Source of the DNA: Enterococcus termitis
Lineage (GTDB): Bacteria > Bacillota > Bacilli > Lactobacillales > Enterococcaceae
Direction: 5' to 3'
DNA length: 64,000 nucleotides
Assembly: GCF_001730305.1 (NCBI RefSeq)
Contig: NZ_MIJY01000023.1
Span: 248,001-312,000 of the forward strand
The position numbers and the translations under genes were made by a program. Below are positions 1 through 9,499 of this stretch, piece after piece. The notes under the pieces are model-generated. The model was given only the letters and a program-made list of their open reading frames with translations. It made no database searches and had not been told where the DNA came from. The first letter of the stretch is position 1; every line of letters begins with the position of its first letter.

Positions 1-1084
<1,084 letters not shown>

Positions 1085-1483
1085 ATGTTGACACTTTATA
1101 CTTCCCCAAGTTGTACGTCTTGCCGTAAGGCTCGTGCATGGTTGCAAGAACACGAGATTCCATTCAAAGAAAGAAATATTTTTTCAGAACCATTGAATAT
1201 TTCTGAACTGAAAGCAATTTTGAGAATGACAGAAGATGGTACAGAAGAGATTATCTCTACTCGTTCTAAAGTTTTCCAAAAACTTAATATGGATTTGGAT
1301 GAATTGCCTTTACAAGATTTGTTAGAACTAGTTAAAGAGAATCCTGGATTGTTGCGTCGACCAATAATGATTGATGAAAAAAGATTACAGGTTGGTTTTA
1401 ATGAGGATGAAATTCGACGTTTCTTGCCTCGTGGTGTTCGGCAGTTAGAATTACGTCAAGCGCAATTGATGGCAGGTTTATAA
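1085..1483 (+). CDS. spx: Transcriptional regulator Spx (132 aa)
   Basis: ArsC-family global redox regulator that binds the RNA polymerase alpha C-terminal domain and switches on thiol-stress genes. The redox switch CTSC sits at about residues 10-13, followed by the RKAR helix. The C-terminal RRPI and RLQVG blocks, the latter followed by a Tyr-to-Phe variant, match Bacillus Spx closely. GTG (1076) and ATG (1079) lie in frame upstream, but the AAGGAG at 1071-1076 is correctly spaced only for the ATG at 1085, which also gives the canonical N-terminus [10 protein letters not shown]. Its degradation partners in other Firmicutes are ClpXP and the adaptor SpxH, encoded here at 5549-6199. A strong terminator follows the gene. 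Confidence 0.95.
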   Translation: MLTLYTSPSCTSCRKARAWLQEHEIPFKERNIFSEPLNISELKAILRMTEDGTEEIISTRSKVFQKLNMDLDELPLQDLLELVKENPGLLRRPIMIDEKRLQVGFNEDEIRRFLPRGVRQLELRQAQLMAGL

Positions 1484-1494
1484 AATTTAAGGAG

Positions 1495-1527
1495 AACCTT
1501 TGTCCTTGGGGCAGAGGTTTTTCTTTT
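1495..1527 (+). terminator. Terminator after spx
   Basis: An 11-bp stem (AACCTTTGTCC with GGGCAGAGGTT, including two G-T pairs) closed by a short TTG loop and followed by a T-rich tail (TTTTCTTTT). Confidence 0.85.
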
Positions 1528-1714
1528 CTACTATATTACATAGCATAAGCAGAACTAAGAAAAATAGACATAGAAACAATACAAGTATTAAGAAAAAGAA
1601 TAAGACCACAGTTTATTTGTAAATATTATTACTTTTCCCTTTACATTTGGCGTGATTCCGCTACAATGTACGTAAGAATAAGTTTCCTGATTAGCAAAAG
1701 TGAGGTGTAGCGAC

Positions 1715-2365
1715 ATGGAAATGGAACATATCAATGAAAATACTATACGTGTATTGATTGGCAATGAAGATCTGGCTGACCGAGGAATTACATTTTTAGA
1801 TTTACTTGGCAATCACAAAGAGGTAGAGAATTTTTTCTACAGTATTCTAGAAGAAGTTGATGTGGAAGATGAATTTCAGGGCAGTGAAGCTGTTACCTTT
1901 CAGGTTCTGCCAAAAAGTGATGGTTTAGAACTTTTTATTAGTAAAAATGCTTCGATGGATGACGTTTCAAATTTTGAAAATTTTAATGATTTAAATTCAG
2001 AAGAAGTGAGTAATATAATCCGAAAACAAATAGAAGATGATTTTTCTGATGATACACAAGAATTTTCTGATAATACAGTGAAAAATTTAGTATTTGAGCT
2101 TAATGATTTTGATACGATGGTTCAATTAGCAAATGAAGTTTATTTACAATCTGTAGTAGCAAATCTGTATACATTTAAAGGAACGTACTATCTGCAAGTG
2201 ATTTTCTTGCTAGATGAATTAGGAAAAAATGATGTAGAAAATGAGTTGGCGCAACTATTGGAATTTGCTAACTTATCAAACGTCACTCCTGAAACGTTAA
2301 ATGAATATGGAACCTGTATTATGGAACGTAACGCATTAGAACTGACTAGATATTACTTCGAATAA
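1715..2365 (+). CDS. mecA: Adaptor protein MecA (216 aa)
   Basis: Adaptor that delivers substrates to ClpC/ClpP in Firmicutes and has an N-terminal substrate-binding and a C-terminal ClpC-binding domain. The start MEMEHINENTIRV and the following DRGITFLDLLGN block are typical of enterococcal and lactobacillar MecA. A very acidic linker (residues about 75-115) separates it from the C-terminal domain, which begins near FELNDFDTMVQLA. An in-frame GTG at 1700 exists, but GAGGTG at about 1701-1706 is spaced for the ATG at 1715. It stands as a single gene with its own terminator between spx and coiA, a common Firmicutes neighbourhood. Confidence 0.93.
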   Translation: MEMEHINENTIRVLIGNEDLADRGITFLDLLGNHKEVENFFYSILEEVDVEDEFQGSEAVTFQVLPKSDGLELFISKNASMDDVSNFENFNDLNSEEVSNIIRKQIEDDFSDDTQEFSDNTVKNLVFELNDFDTMVQLANEVYLQSVVANLYTFKGTYYLQVIFLLDELGKNDVENELAQLLEFANLSNVTPETLNEYGTCIMERNALELTRYYFE

Positions 2366-2373
2366 ACGATAAA

Positions 2374-2414
2374 AAACTGGGATGAAGCATTTTTTGCTTT
2401 ATCTCGGTTTTTTT
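2374..2414 (+). terminator. Terminator after mecA
   Basis: A stem of about 16 bp (AAACTGGGATGAAGCA with TGCTTTATCTCGGTTT, several G-T pairs) and a TTTT loop, followed by a T run. Confidence 0.9.
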
Positions 2415-2462
2415 CGTGTTATCTGAAAAAGAATGCGTATATTACTAGTAGAGGTGAACTAA

Positions 2463-3653
2463 ATGCTAAGTGCGTATTCAAATGAAAAAGAAATTGTCAC
2501 ACTGCTTCATCGCTCAAGAAAAGAGATCCAACAATTGAAAGAACAACCCTTTTTTTGTCCGATCTGTGGAAGTCCAGTCCAAATCAAAAATGGCAAAGTA
2601 AAGATTCCTCATTTTTCCCATACGTATCAAAATGCGTGTGAGTCCACTTCAAAAGGGGAGACACAGGAACACTTGGCTTTAAAAAAAATGTTTGTGGCAT
2701 GGTGTGAGCGTGAAGGACGTAACTATGAGCTTGAAAAATATCTGCCGTCATTGAATCAACGACCAGATCTATTGATAGGAAAGCGTGCTGTAGAAATCCA
2801 GTGCAGCCCCTTAAGCGTATCTCGACTGATAGAAAGAAATAACGTTTATCAAGACCATGAATATCAACCAATTTGGATCTGTGGAAAAAAGTTAGTCAAC
2901 GGTTTAAAAAGCTTAAACGAATTAATAAAGCATTTATGCAATTATTCTCAAAATCTAGGCTTTTACTTGTGGTCAGCAGATTGGCAGACAAAGGAGGTGA
3001 CTCTTTATTTTCATATAGAAGAAGACTGGAAAAAAAGAGTATATGCTGCGTGTAGGACTTGGTCTGCAGATACAGCTTCTTTGACTGAAATCTTCAAATT
3101 TCCTACGGAAGCACTCATATATCATCAAAGAAAATATCAGCTTGGTCAATTGATTTCAGACTATTATACTGAGTTAAATAGAAAATTGATCAAAAAAGAA
3201 GGGCAGCTACGAGTGGTTCAAGGAGTATTATATAACAATCATTTGCATGTTCTACAATTACCTTATTGGTTTTACTATCCAGGAATTCATTTATTTTGTT
3301 GTCGAGGATCAGATCTTTTATTGAAAGAAAGAATTTGGAAATGGGTACAGTTTTTTGATCAGAATGTTTTTCGGCCGAAAGAGTTGGAGTCATCTCTAAA
3401 ATCACAAATAGCAAAATCCGCTGAATTATTTTATGAGTTTCCAGCGATTCCATTTGCTCAACTGCAGGACTACTGTTTTGCTCAGCTTTTTAACCAGTTA
3501 GTTGACTGTCATCATCTGATCCGAACGACAACAGGCTGGAAAGTAAATGCAGGAAAAAGTGTGCAAAGTATGGTAGAAGTGAACAAATGGCTGAAAAGAA
3601 TTAAAAATAGGCGCTTAAACAGTGCTACTCCCTATCGAAGTATGATACTATAA
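2463..3653 (+). CDS. coiA: Competence protein CoiA (396 aa)
   Basis: CoiA-like protein, linked in streptococci and lactococci to processing of incoming DNA during transformation. A zinc-finger-like CPICG (residue about 32) is followed by the family's PHFSH motif. A nuclease-like core resembling PD-(D/E)xK enzymes follows: NQRPDLLIG then AVEIQCSPLS near residues 98-120. The C-terminal half is poorly conserved in the family. The position between mecA and pepF is the usual order in Lactobacillales. Length is normal and the frame is intact. Whether this strain is competent cannot be judged from the window. Confidence 0.88.
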   Translation: MLSAYSNEKEIVTLLHRSRKEIQQLKEQPFFCPICGSPVQIKNGKVKIPHFSHTYQNACESTSKGETQEHLALKKMFVAWCEREGRNYELEKYLPSLNQRPDLLIGKRAVEIQCSPLSVSRLIERNNVYQDHEYQPIWICGKKLVNGLKSLNELIKHLCNYSQNLGFYLWSADWQTKEVTLYFHIEEDWKKRVYAACRTWSADTASLTEIFKFPTEALIYHQRKYQLGQLISDYYTELNRKLIKKEGQLRVVQGVLYNNHLHVLQLPYWFYYPGIHLFCCRGSDLLLKERIWKWVQFFDQNVFRPKELESSLKSQIAKSAELFYEFPAIPFAQLQDYCFAQLFNQLVDCHHLIRTTTGWKVNAGKSVQSMVEVNKWLKRIKNRRLNSATPYRSMIL

Positions 3654-3686
3654 CTTTATGAAATAATTCGTAAAGGAGTAGATAAA

Positions 3687-5504
3687 ATGAGTGAAGCAAA
3701 ACAGTTACCAGAACGATCTACCTTACCAGTAGAAAAGACATGGGATTTAACAAAAATTTTTAAAGATGATCAGGCTTTTGATGATGCCTACCGAGCGTTA
3801 ACAGATGAATTACAAGTCGTAGAAAAATATAAAGGAACACTTGATCAAGGCAGTACAGCGTTTTTAAACAGCATTGAGCTGCTGCTTAAGATATATCGCC
3901 AAATCGAAGTGATCTATGTCTATGCACATTTAAAAAATGATCAAGATACAGCGAACACTACTTACCAAGCTTTATATGCGAGAGCTAGCTCTTTATTGGC
4001 CCAAGTGAGCGAAGCGATGTCTTGGTTCGAACCGGAGTTACTATCTTTGAGTGATGATCAAATTTGGGGATATTTTGCTGAAAAACCAGAACTTGAAATC
4101 TATCGTCATTTTGTTGAAAATATCCTTAATGAACGTCCACACATTTTATCTGCTGAACAGGAAGCATTGTTGGCAGGAGCGGGCGAAATTTTTGAAGCAT
4201 CAAGTAATACTTTTTCTATCTTAAACAATGCAGATTTAAAATTTCCAGTGATCGAAGACGAAAATGGAGAAAAAATCCAATTGACTCATGGGGTGTACGG
4301 TCAGCTGATGGAAAATACAAATAGAAATGTCCGAGAAGCAGCATTCAAAGGATTATATACTGTGTATGAGCAGTTTAAAAATACTTTTGCTCAAACGTTA
4401 AGCTCTCATGTTAAAGCTCACAACTATAAAGCAAAAGTCCGCAACTATCCATCAGCAAGAGCAGCAGCACTGAGTAATAATCATATTCCTGAAAGCGTCT
4501 ATGATACGTTAGTAGATGTTGTCAATCGGAATTTACCCTTGCTTCATCGCTATGTAACATTGCGTAAGCGTTTATTGAAAGTAGAACAACTTCATATGTA
4601 TGATATGTATACACCAATTTTGGGAGAGGCGTCTATCAAGTATTCTTATGATGAAGCAAAAGAAAAAGCGTTGACAGCACTTAAACCTATGGGAAGCGAG
4701 TATCTGGACGTTGTTAAAACAGCCTTTAACGATCGCTGGATCGATGTGATAGAAAATCAAGGTAAACGTAGCGGAGCATACTCATCAGGTGCATATGATA
4801 CCGCACCTTACATTTTAATGAACTGGCATGATAGCTTGGATCAATTATATACATTAGTCCACGAAATGGGGCATAGTGTGCATAGCTATTTCACGCGCAA
4901 AAATCAACCGTATGTTTATGGTGATTACTCTATTTTCTTGGCTGAAATTGCGTCAACAACCAATGAAAATCTTTTGACAGAATATCTTCTGGAAACAGAG
5001 ACAGATCCGAAAATTCGAGCATACGTGCTGAATCATTATCTAGACGGTTTCAAAGGAACCATTTTCCGACAAACTCAATTTGCTGAGTTCGAGCATTTTA
5101 TTCATACAGAGGATGCCAAAGGAACACCTTTAACAAGCGAGTATTTGAGTGAATACTACGGTCAATTAAATGAAAAATTCTATGGTCCAGAAGTAGCAAA
5201 AGATCCAGAAATCACATTTGAATGGACACGGATTCCTCATTTCTACTATAATTACTACGTTTATCAATATGCAACTGGATTTTCAGCAGCTTCAGCTTTG
5301 GCGAATAAAATTTTATCAGAAGAGCCGCAAGCTTTGGAAAAATATTTGACCTACTTGAAATCAGGTAGCAGTGATTATCCGATCGAAGTCATGAAAAAGG
5401 CTGGAGTGGATATGACAGAACCAGATTACATCGAAGACGCCATGAAGGTTTTTGAAACAAGATTAAATGAATTAGAGAAACTTGTTGAAACGATGGAACA
5501 ATAA
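3687..5504 (+). CDS. pepF: Oligoendopeptidase F (605 aa)
   Basis: Cytoplasmic zinc metallopeptidase of family M3B that cleaves peptides of roughly 7-17 residues. The catalytic zinc site is HEMGHSVHS at about residues 392-400, with the third ligand expected in the EIASTTNE block about 25 residues downstream. A near-C-terminal IPHFYYNYYVYQYATG segment is the M3 substrate-binding signature. AAAGGAG precedes the ATG by a normal distance. Length matches the family (about 600). It follows coiA by 33 bases and is closed by a bidirectional terminator shared with spxH. Confidence 0.95.
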   Translation: MSEAKQLPERSTLPVEKTWDLTKIFKDDQAFDDAYRALTDELQVVEKYKGTLDQGSTAFLNSIELLLKIYRQIEVIYVYAHLKNDQDTANTTYQALYARASSLLAQVSEAMSWFEPELLSLSDDQIWGYFAEKPELEIYRHFVENILNERPHILSAEQEALLAGAGEIFEASSNTFSILNNADLKFPVIEDENGEKIQLTHGVYGQLMENTNRNVREAAFKGLYTVYEQFKNTFAQTLSSHVKAHNYKAKVRNYPSARAAALSNNHIPESVYDTLVDVVNRNLPLLHRYVTLRKRLLKVEQLHMYDMYTPILGEASIKYSYDEAKEKALTALKPMGSEYLDVVKTAFNDRWIDVIENQGKRSGAYSSGAYDTAPYILMNWHDSLDQLYTLVHEMGHSVHSYFTRKNQPYVYGDYSIFLAEIASTTNENLLTEYLLETETDPKIRAYVLNHYLDGFKGTIFRQTQFAEFEHFIHTEDAKGTPLTSEYLSEYYGQLNEKFYGPEVAKDPEITFEWTRIPHFYYNYYVYQYATGFSAASALANKILSEEPQALEKYLTYLKSGSSDYPIEVMKKAGVDMTEPDYIEDAMKVFETRLNELEKLVETMEQ

Positions 5505-5510
5505 ACCACA

Positions 5511-5550
5511 AAAAAACAGCCTCCCTTTTATAAAAGGAAGGCTGTTTTTT
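5511..5550. terminator. Bidirectional terminator between pepF and spxH
   Basis: Near-perfect palindrome with arms ACAGCCT..CCTTTT and AAAAGG..AGGCTGT, flanked by A-run on the left and T-run on the right, so it can end transcription on both strands. Confidence 0.9.
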
Positions 5551-6199
5551 ATAGTAAATGTAAATGTCCGTGTGGAACTCTGGGTTCATCATAATGGCTC
5601 AATTCAAATTTCTCATGGAGATATTGTAAGGTTTCTTCTGAGGATTCACAAAGTCGCTTGATTTCATCCATGGATTCACAATCTTCAACAAGGACACCGA
5701 AATCACGATCACAAGCATAATTAAATACAACAGCAGAAGGATGTTTAGTAATGCCCATCTCCCGAGCGATTTGCTGGTCTGTTTTAAATGATTCTTTGAC
5801 AAAATCTGATTCTCGATCTGCTTTGAACATATCTAAATCTCCGCCAGCTTCAACAACCAGCTTTTCAACTAACTCAGTGGTATAAGGGAGATTATCAACA
5901 GCTACCGCTTGTTGTAGTCCTAGCAACAGATGACGACCTTTTTTCTTTCCTTGTAATTGTGCCGCTTTGTAATCAAGAGCAGCAGAATAAATATCTTCAA
6001 ACAATTGATTACGTTTTTCGATATCGTGTGTGGGAATATCGAATAATTTTATTAGATGATTTATTGTTCTCATATTGACTAATGGGATAAAACGAAACTG
6101 GATCTTTTTATTTTCCGTTTCTACTAATTTTAGAATATCCTTTTCTATGTTGAGACAAATGCCCCCCAAAGGATTAACGAACAGATAGATTTCAATCAT
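5549..6199 (-). CDS. spxH: SpxH/YjbH-like ClpXP adaptor, DsbA fold (216 aa)
   Basis: Thioredoxin-fold protein of the DsbA family. In Bacillus the homologue YjbH/SpxH presents Spx to ClpXP for degradation. The N-terminus MIEIYLFVNPLGG is typical of the lactic-acid-bacterial branch, and only one Cys (ICL, about residue 15) remains where Bacillus proteins have a Cys pair. A His-rich tail (HGHLHLL) closes the protein. GGAGG precedes the ATG at 6199. It lies beside pepF, the CYTH gene and relQ, the same neighbourhood as yjbH-yjbK-yjbM in Bacillus. The adaptor function is inferred from homology and synteny. Confidence 0.82.
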   Translation of the reverse strand: MIEIYLFVNPLGGICLNIEKDILKLVETENKKIQFRFIPLVNMRTINHLIKLFDIPTHDIEKRNQLFEDIYSAALDYKAAQLQGKKKGRHLLLGLQQAVAVDNLPYTTELVEKLVVEAGGDLDMFKADRESDFVKESFKTDQQIAREMGITKHPSAVVFNYACDRDFGVLVEDCESMDEIKRLCESSEETLQYLHEKFELSHYDEPRVPHGHLHLL

Positions 6200-6316
6200 T
6201 CATATTTCCTCCAATTTGACTCTTTTTGCAACTAGACATCATTTCTCAACTAAGTGTTCCTAATTTATCAGAAAACCTAGGAAATTTGAAATGATATGTT
6301 TCACCATTATAACTTC

Positions 6317-6901
6317 TTAATTTTTCTTTTTTGAGCTTAGCATCATCCGCTGAATCTTGTTCGGTGACGGTTTTTCTTTGATGTTCAAAGTATCCAGTAA
6401 AAGAAGAAACTCTTTTTTACCAGAGATCGCATCACTGACTTCTAATTCCAATTCAAAATCATGTTGCTCATTGTACCAACTTTCATCTAGCGCGAGTAAA
6501 CCTTGGGGAAGTTTTTTTTCTGCTCGTTTAGTTGTTAAGTTGCCGATTAAACGTAAATCCTTTATGTTGATACCTAATGCAATTAGTTTATCGTAGACGG
6601 CTCCAAAAGTAGGAAGGCTGCCTGAATCAATGATCGCTTGTGCTTGCGCAGTGGAAAGAGAATCGTTGATTTCCATTAAACCGACTGTATCAGGTATTTT
6701 CAAAGTGATTTCTGCCTTTTTTGATAGTGTTCGAACTCTCAAACCGATATACTTTTCTCTTAATTGAAAATCGTCGGTATCAAAGTAGTGATTAGTTTGT
6801 GTAAAAAAATGATGCTCGTTTAAATTAAAAAAATTGGCTGTGTGTAAAAACTCTTTTTTAGATAATAATGTTTTAAACTCTATTTCCAAATTTTCACTCA
6901 C
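6317..6901 (-). CDS. CYTH-domain protein, YjbK type (194 aa)
   Basis: Member of the CYTH / triphosphate tunnel metalloenzyme superfamily, whose members hydrolyse or bind triphosphates; the physiological substrate of the YjbK branch is unclear. The defining ExExK signature is EIEFK at residues 6-10. Further tunnel residues are visible as RVR (about 55-57), ITLKIP and KRAEKKL, and the acidic ELELEVSD strand. A GTG start at 6901 gives MSENLEIEFK, which parallels Bacillus YjbK. A TTG six codons later has a slightly better-spaced SD, so the start is not fully settled. It lies divergent to relQ. Confidence 0.8.
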   Translation of the reverse strand: MSENLEIEFKTLLSKKEFLHTANFFNLNEHHFFTQTNHYFDTDDFQLREKYIGLRVRTLSKKAEITLKIPDTVGLMEINDSLSTAQAQAIIDSGSLPTFGAVYDKLIALGINIKDLRLIGNLTTKRAEKKLPQGLLALDESWYNEQHDFELELEVSDAISGKKEFLLLLDTLNIKEKPSPNKIQRMMLSSKKKN

Positions 6902-7049
6902 TTATTTTTGACCCACTTTCTTTAATTTAATTCAATTTTTACATACTTTACCCAGATACGTCAAGAAAAGTGAACTAGAAGTTAAAAAGTTTACTAATGT
7001 TTAAAAAAATCAGACAATTTCTCAAAATGTCCTATTTTTCTCGGCACTA

Positions 7050-7058
7050 TGGTAAAAT
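7050..7058 (+). promoter_or_regulatory. Extended -10 promoter of relQ operon
   Basis: TGG followed directly by TAAAAT forms an extended -10; the -35 is poor. It sits 39 bases before the relQ start. Confidence 0.5.
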
Positions 7059-7096
7059 AAGCTGTGAATCAAATTCAAAGAAATAGAGGGATTAGG

Positions 7097-7771
7097 ATGG
7101 AGAAAGAGTGGGAGCTTTTTCTGGCACCGTATGAACAGGCTGTTGGAGAAATGAAAGTTAAACTGCGCGGTATTCGCAAACAGTTTCGAGAACAAAATAA
7201 GCATACACCTATTGAGTTTGTAACTGGTCGTGTGAAGCCAGTCGATAGTATTTTAACAAAGGCGGCATTACGTAATATTCCAGTGGAACGGATCGAAGAA
7301 GAGATGCAGGATATTGCAGGTCTTAGGATCATGTGTCAGTTTGTAGAAGATATCCGCCAGGTCGTAGACATTATTCGAAATAGAAAAGATTTGCAAATCA
7401 TTCAAGAACGGGATTACATCACAAATAAAAAAGAGAGCGGTTATCGCTCCTACCATTTAGTGATAGAATATCCTGTACAATTGATTACAGGTGAAAAAAA
7501 GATTTTAGCAGAAATCCAGATTCGGACATTAGCAATGAATTTTTGGGCAACGATCGAGCATTCTTTAAATTATAAATATCAAGGTGTTTTTCCGGAGGAA
7601 ATGAAAGAAAGATTGCAGCGTGCCGCTGAAGCAGCGTATCAGTTAGATGAAGAGATGTCTACGATACGTGAAGAAATTCAAGAAGCACAACATCTATTTT
7701 CTCATGGTCGCGGAAAATTTCAAGATAATTATTATCAAAAATTAACAGATAACCAAGAGAAACTAGAATAG
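7097..7771 (+). CDS. relQ: Small alarmone synthetase RelQ (224 aa)
   Basis: Single-domain (p)ppGpp synthetase that transfers pyrophosphate from ATP to GDP or GTP; it has no hydrolase domain. Family blocks are clear: TGRVKPVDSI, DIAGLRIMCQF, ESGYRSYH, and EIQIRTLAMNFWATIEH. The tail is acidic and helical, as in the tetrameric SAS1 enzymes. An in-frame GTG at 7064 exists, but the AGAGGG before the ATG at 7097 and the homologous N-terminus favour the later start. nadK begins 13 bases after its stop and rluD and mgtE follow, so the four genes look like one operon. Confidence 0.93.
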   Translation: MEKEWELFLAPYEQAVGEMKVKLRGIRKQFREQNKHTPIEFVTGRVKPVDSILTKAALRNIPVERIEEEMQDIAGLRIMCQFVEDIRQVVDIIRNRKDLQIIQERDYITNKKESGYRSYHLVIEYPVQLITGEKKILAEIQIRTLAMNFWATIEHSLNYKYQGVFPEEMKERLQRAAEAAYQLDEEMSTIREEIQEAQHLFSHGRGKFQDNYYQKLTDNQEKLE

Positions 7772-7784
7772 TAGGAGGCATCAG

Positions 7785-8582
7785 ATGAAAGTAGCAATTG
7801 TTCATAATCATGAACATCTGTCTAAAGAAGTGACAGGTCGCTTGCTGTCACTTTTGAAGCAAAACAATATCGAAATCGATGAACAGCAGCCGGAACTGGT
7901 GATCTCTGTTGGTGGAGATGGTACGTTATTATCCGCTTTCCATCGCTTCAACCATCGTTTGAATGAAGTTAGTTTTTTAGGTGTTCATACAGGTCATTTA
8001 GGATTTTATACGGATTGGCGGGACTATGAACTTGAAGAGTTAGTTCAAAGCTTATTAGTTCATCAAGAAAAGAGCATCAGCTACCCATTACTAGATGTGA
8101 AAATCTGTTTTCACGGCAACAAACCAAATAAACACTTTTTAGCATTGAATGAGTCGACAATCAAGCGTGCTAATCGTACAATGGTAGCGGATGTGTTTAT
8201 CAAAGATGAATTATTTGAACGCTTTCGTGGAGATGGTCTGTCCATATCCACACCGACAGGTTCAACAGCTTATAATAAAAGTATTGGCGGAGCTGTGTTG
8301 CATCCGAGCATCAATGCTTTTCAGTTAGCTGAGATTGCTTCATTGAATAATCGAGTTTTTCGAACATTAGGTTCACCAATCGTGATCGCTCATACTGAAT
8401 GGGTAGAAATCAAACTACAGGAAAGTAATGATTATCTGATCACTGTCGATCAATTAGATATTTATCAAGATGATATCAAATCGATTTATTATCGAATCGC
8501 AGATGAACGAATTCATTTCGCCTCTTATCGTCATATGCATTTTTGGCATCGCGTAAAAGATGCGTTTATTAGTGAGGATTAA
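7785..8582 (+). CDS. nadK: NAD kinase (265 aa)
   Basis: Phosphorylates NAD to NADP. The nucleotide-binding GGDGT motif is at about residues 43-47 (SVGGDGTLLSAF), followed by GVHTGHLGFYTDW. The NE-S-T motif (LNESTIKR) and the substrate-binding STPTGSTAYN block around residue 158 are intact. Length matches the short Gram-positive enzymes. AGGAGG precedes the start, and the gene lies between relQ and the pseudouridine synthase, a conserved arrangement in Firmicutes. Confidence 0.95.
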   Translation: MKVAIVHNHEHLSKEVTGRLLSLLKQNNIEIDEQQPELVISVGGDGTLLSAFHRFNHRLNEVSFLGVHTGHLGFYTDWRDYELEELVQSLLVHQEKSISYPLLDVKICFHGNKPNKHFLALNESTIKRANRTMVADVFIKDELFERFRGDGLSISTPTGSTAYNKSIGGAVLHPSINAFQLAEIASLNNRVFRTLGSPIVIAHTEWVEIKLQESNDYLITVDQLDIYQDDIKSIYYRIADERIHFASYRHMHFWHRVKDAFISED

Positions 8583-8588
8583 CAGAAG

Positions 8589-9482
8589 ATGGAATTTAGT
8601 TGGATCGTTGAACAAGAAGAACCGCAACAGGTGAAATATTTTTTAAAGGAACAAGGGATATCTAGAGGTCTTTTAGCGAAAATCAAGTTTCAAGGTGGGA
8701 AAATCGAGGTCAATCAATCGGTAGAAAATGTTCTATTTAAATTGTCTTTAGGAGATCAAGTAAAAGTCACGATCCCGGATGAAAAAGAACATGAGACCTT
8801 ACTTGTTGATGATAAACCGATAGAGATAGTGTTTGAAGATGCGCATTATTTGGTTGTCGACAAGCCGGCAGGTGTGGCCTCGATTCCTTCTCAATATCAT
8901 CCAAATGGAACGATGGCAAATCGAGTGAAGGCATATTATAAAAGACAAGGATATAAAAATCAGGTGATCCATGTAGTGACTCGTTTGGACAGAGATACAA
9001 CTGGATTGATGCTGTTTGCCAAGCATGGTTTTGCTCATGCAATGCTGGATCAGGAGTTACGTAAGAAAAATGTCGTTAAGATCTATCAAGCATTGGTCGG
9101 CGGTCAAGTTGAAAAGTTATCAAAACACGGTATGATCGATCAGCCTATAGGTAGAGATTTATCTTCCATATTGAAACGGACGGTCGTTGCTACTGGTCAG
9201 CAGGCTGAAACGGAATACTGGCTGATGAAGCGTAGCACAGATCGAGCGCTGGTCAATATTCAGCTGCACACGGGTAGGACGCATCAAATCAGAGTGCATT
9301 TTGAAGCAATCGGTTGTTCGTTGTTAGGCGATGAGATGTACGGTGGTAAAATGGATCTAGGCATCAAACGTCAAGCCTTACACTGTTGTCAGCTGAGTTT
9401 TATCCATCCTTTTACAAAAGAGCCTATGAAACTGACATCTCCTTTGGCAAAAGATATGAAAGAGATCGTTGAGCATTTTTAG
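8589..9482 (+). CDS. RluA/RluD-family pseudouridine synthase (297 aa)
   Basis: Converts specific uridines of structured RNA, probably 23S rRNA, to pseudouridine. An S4-like RNA-binding region occupies roughly the first 75 residues. The catalytic motif is TRLDRDTTG (about residues 133-141), containing the essential Asp, and LHTGRTHQIRVHF is the second family signature. It starts six bases after nadK and corresponds in position to Bacillus yjbO. The exact rRNA target cannot be read from sequence. Confidence 0.88.
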   Translation: MEFSWIVEQEEPQQVKYFLKEQGISRGLLAKIKFQGGKIEVNQSVENVLFKLSLGDQVKVTIPDEKEHETLLVDDKPIEIVFEDAHYLVVDKPAGVASIPSQYHPNGTMANRVKAYYKRQGYKNQVIHVVTRLDRDTTGLMLFAKHGFAHAMLDQELRKKNVVKIYQALVGGQVEKLSKHGMIDQPIGRDLSSILKRTVVATGQQAETEYWLMKRSTDRALVNIQLHTGRTHQIRVHFEAIGCSLLGDEMYGGKMDLGIKRQALHCCQLSFIHPFTKEPMKLTSPLAKDMKEIVEHF

Positions 9483-9499
9483 AGAGGGGAGCGGTATGT

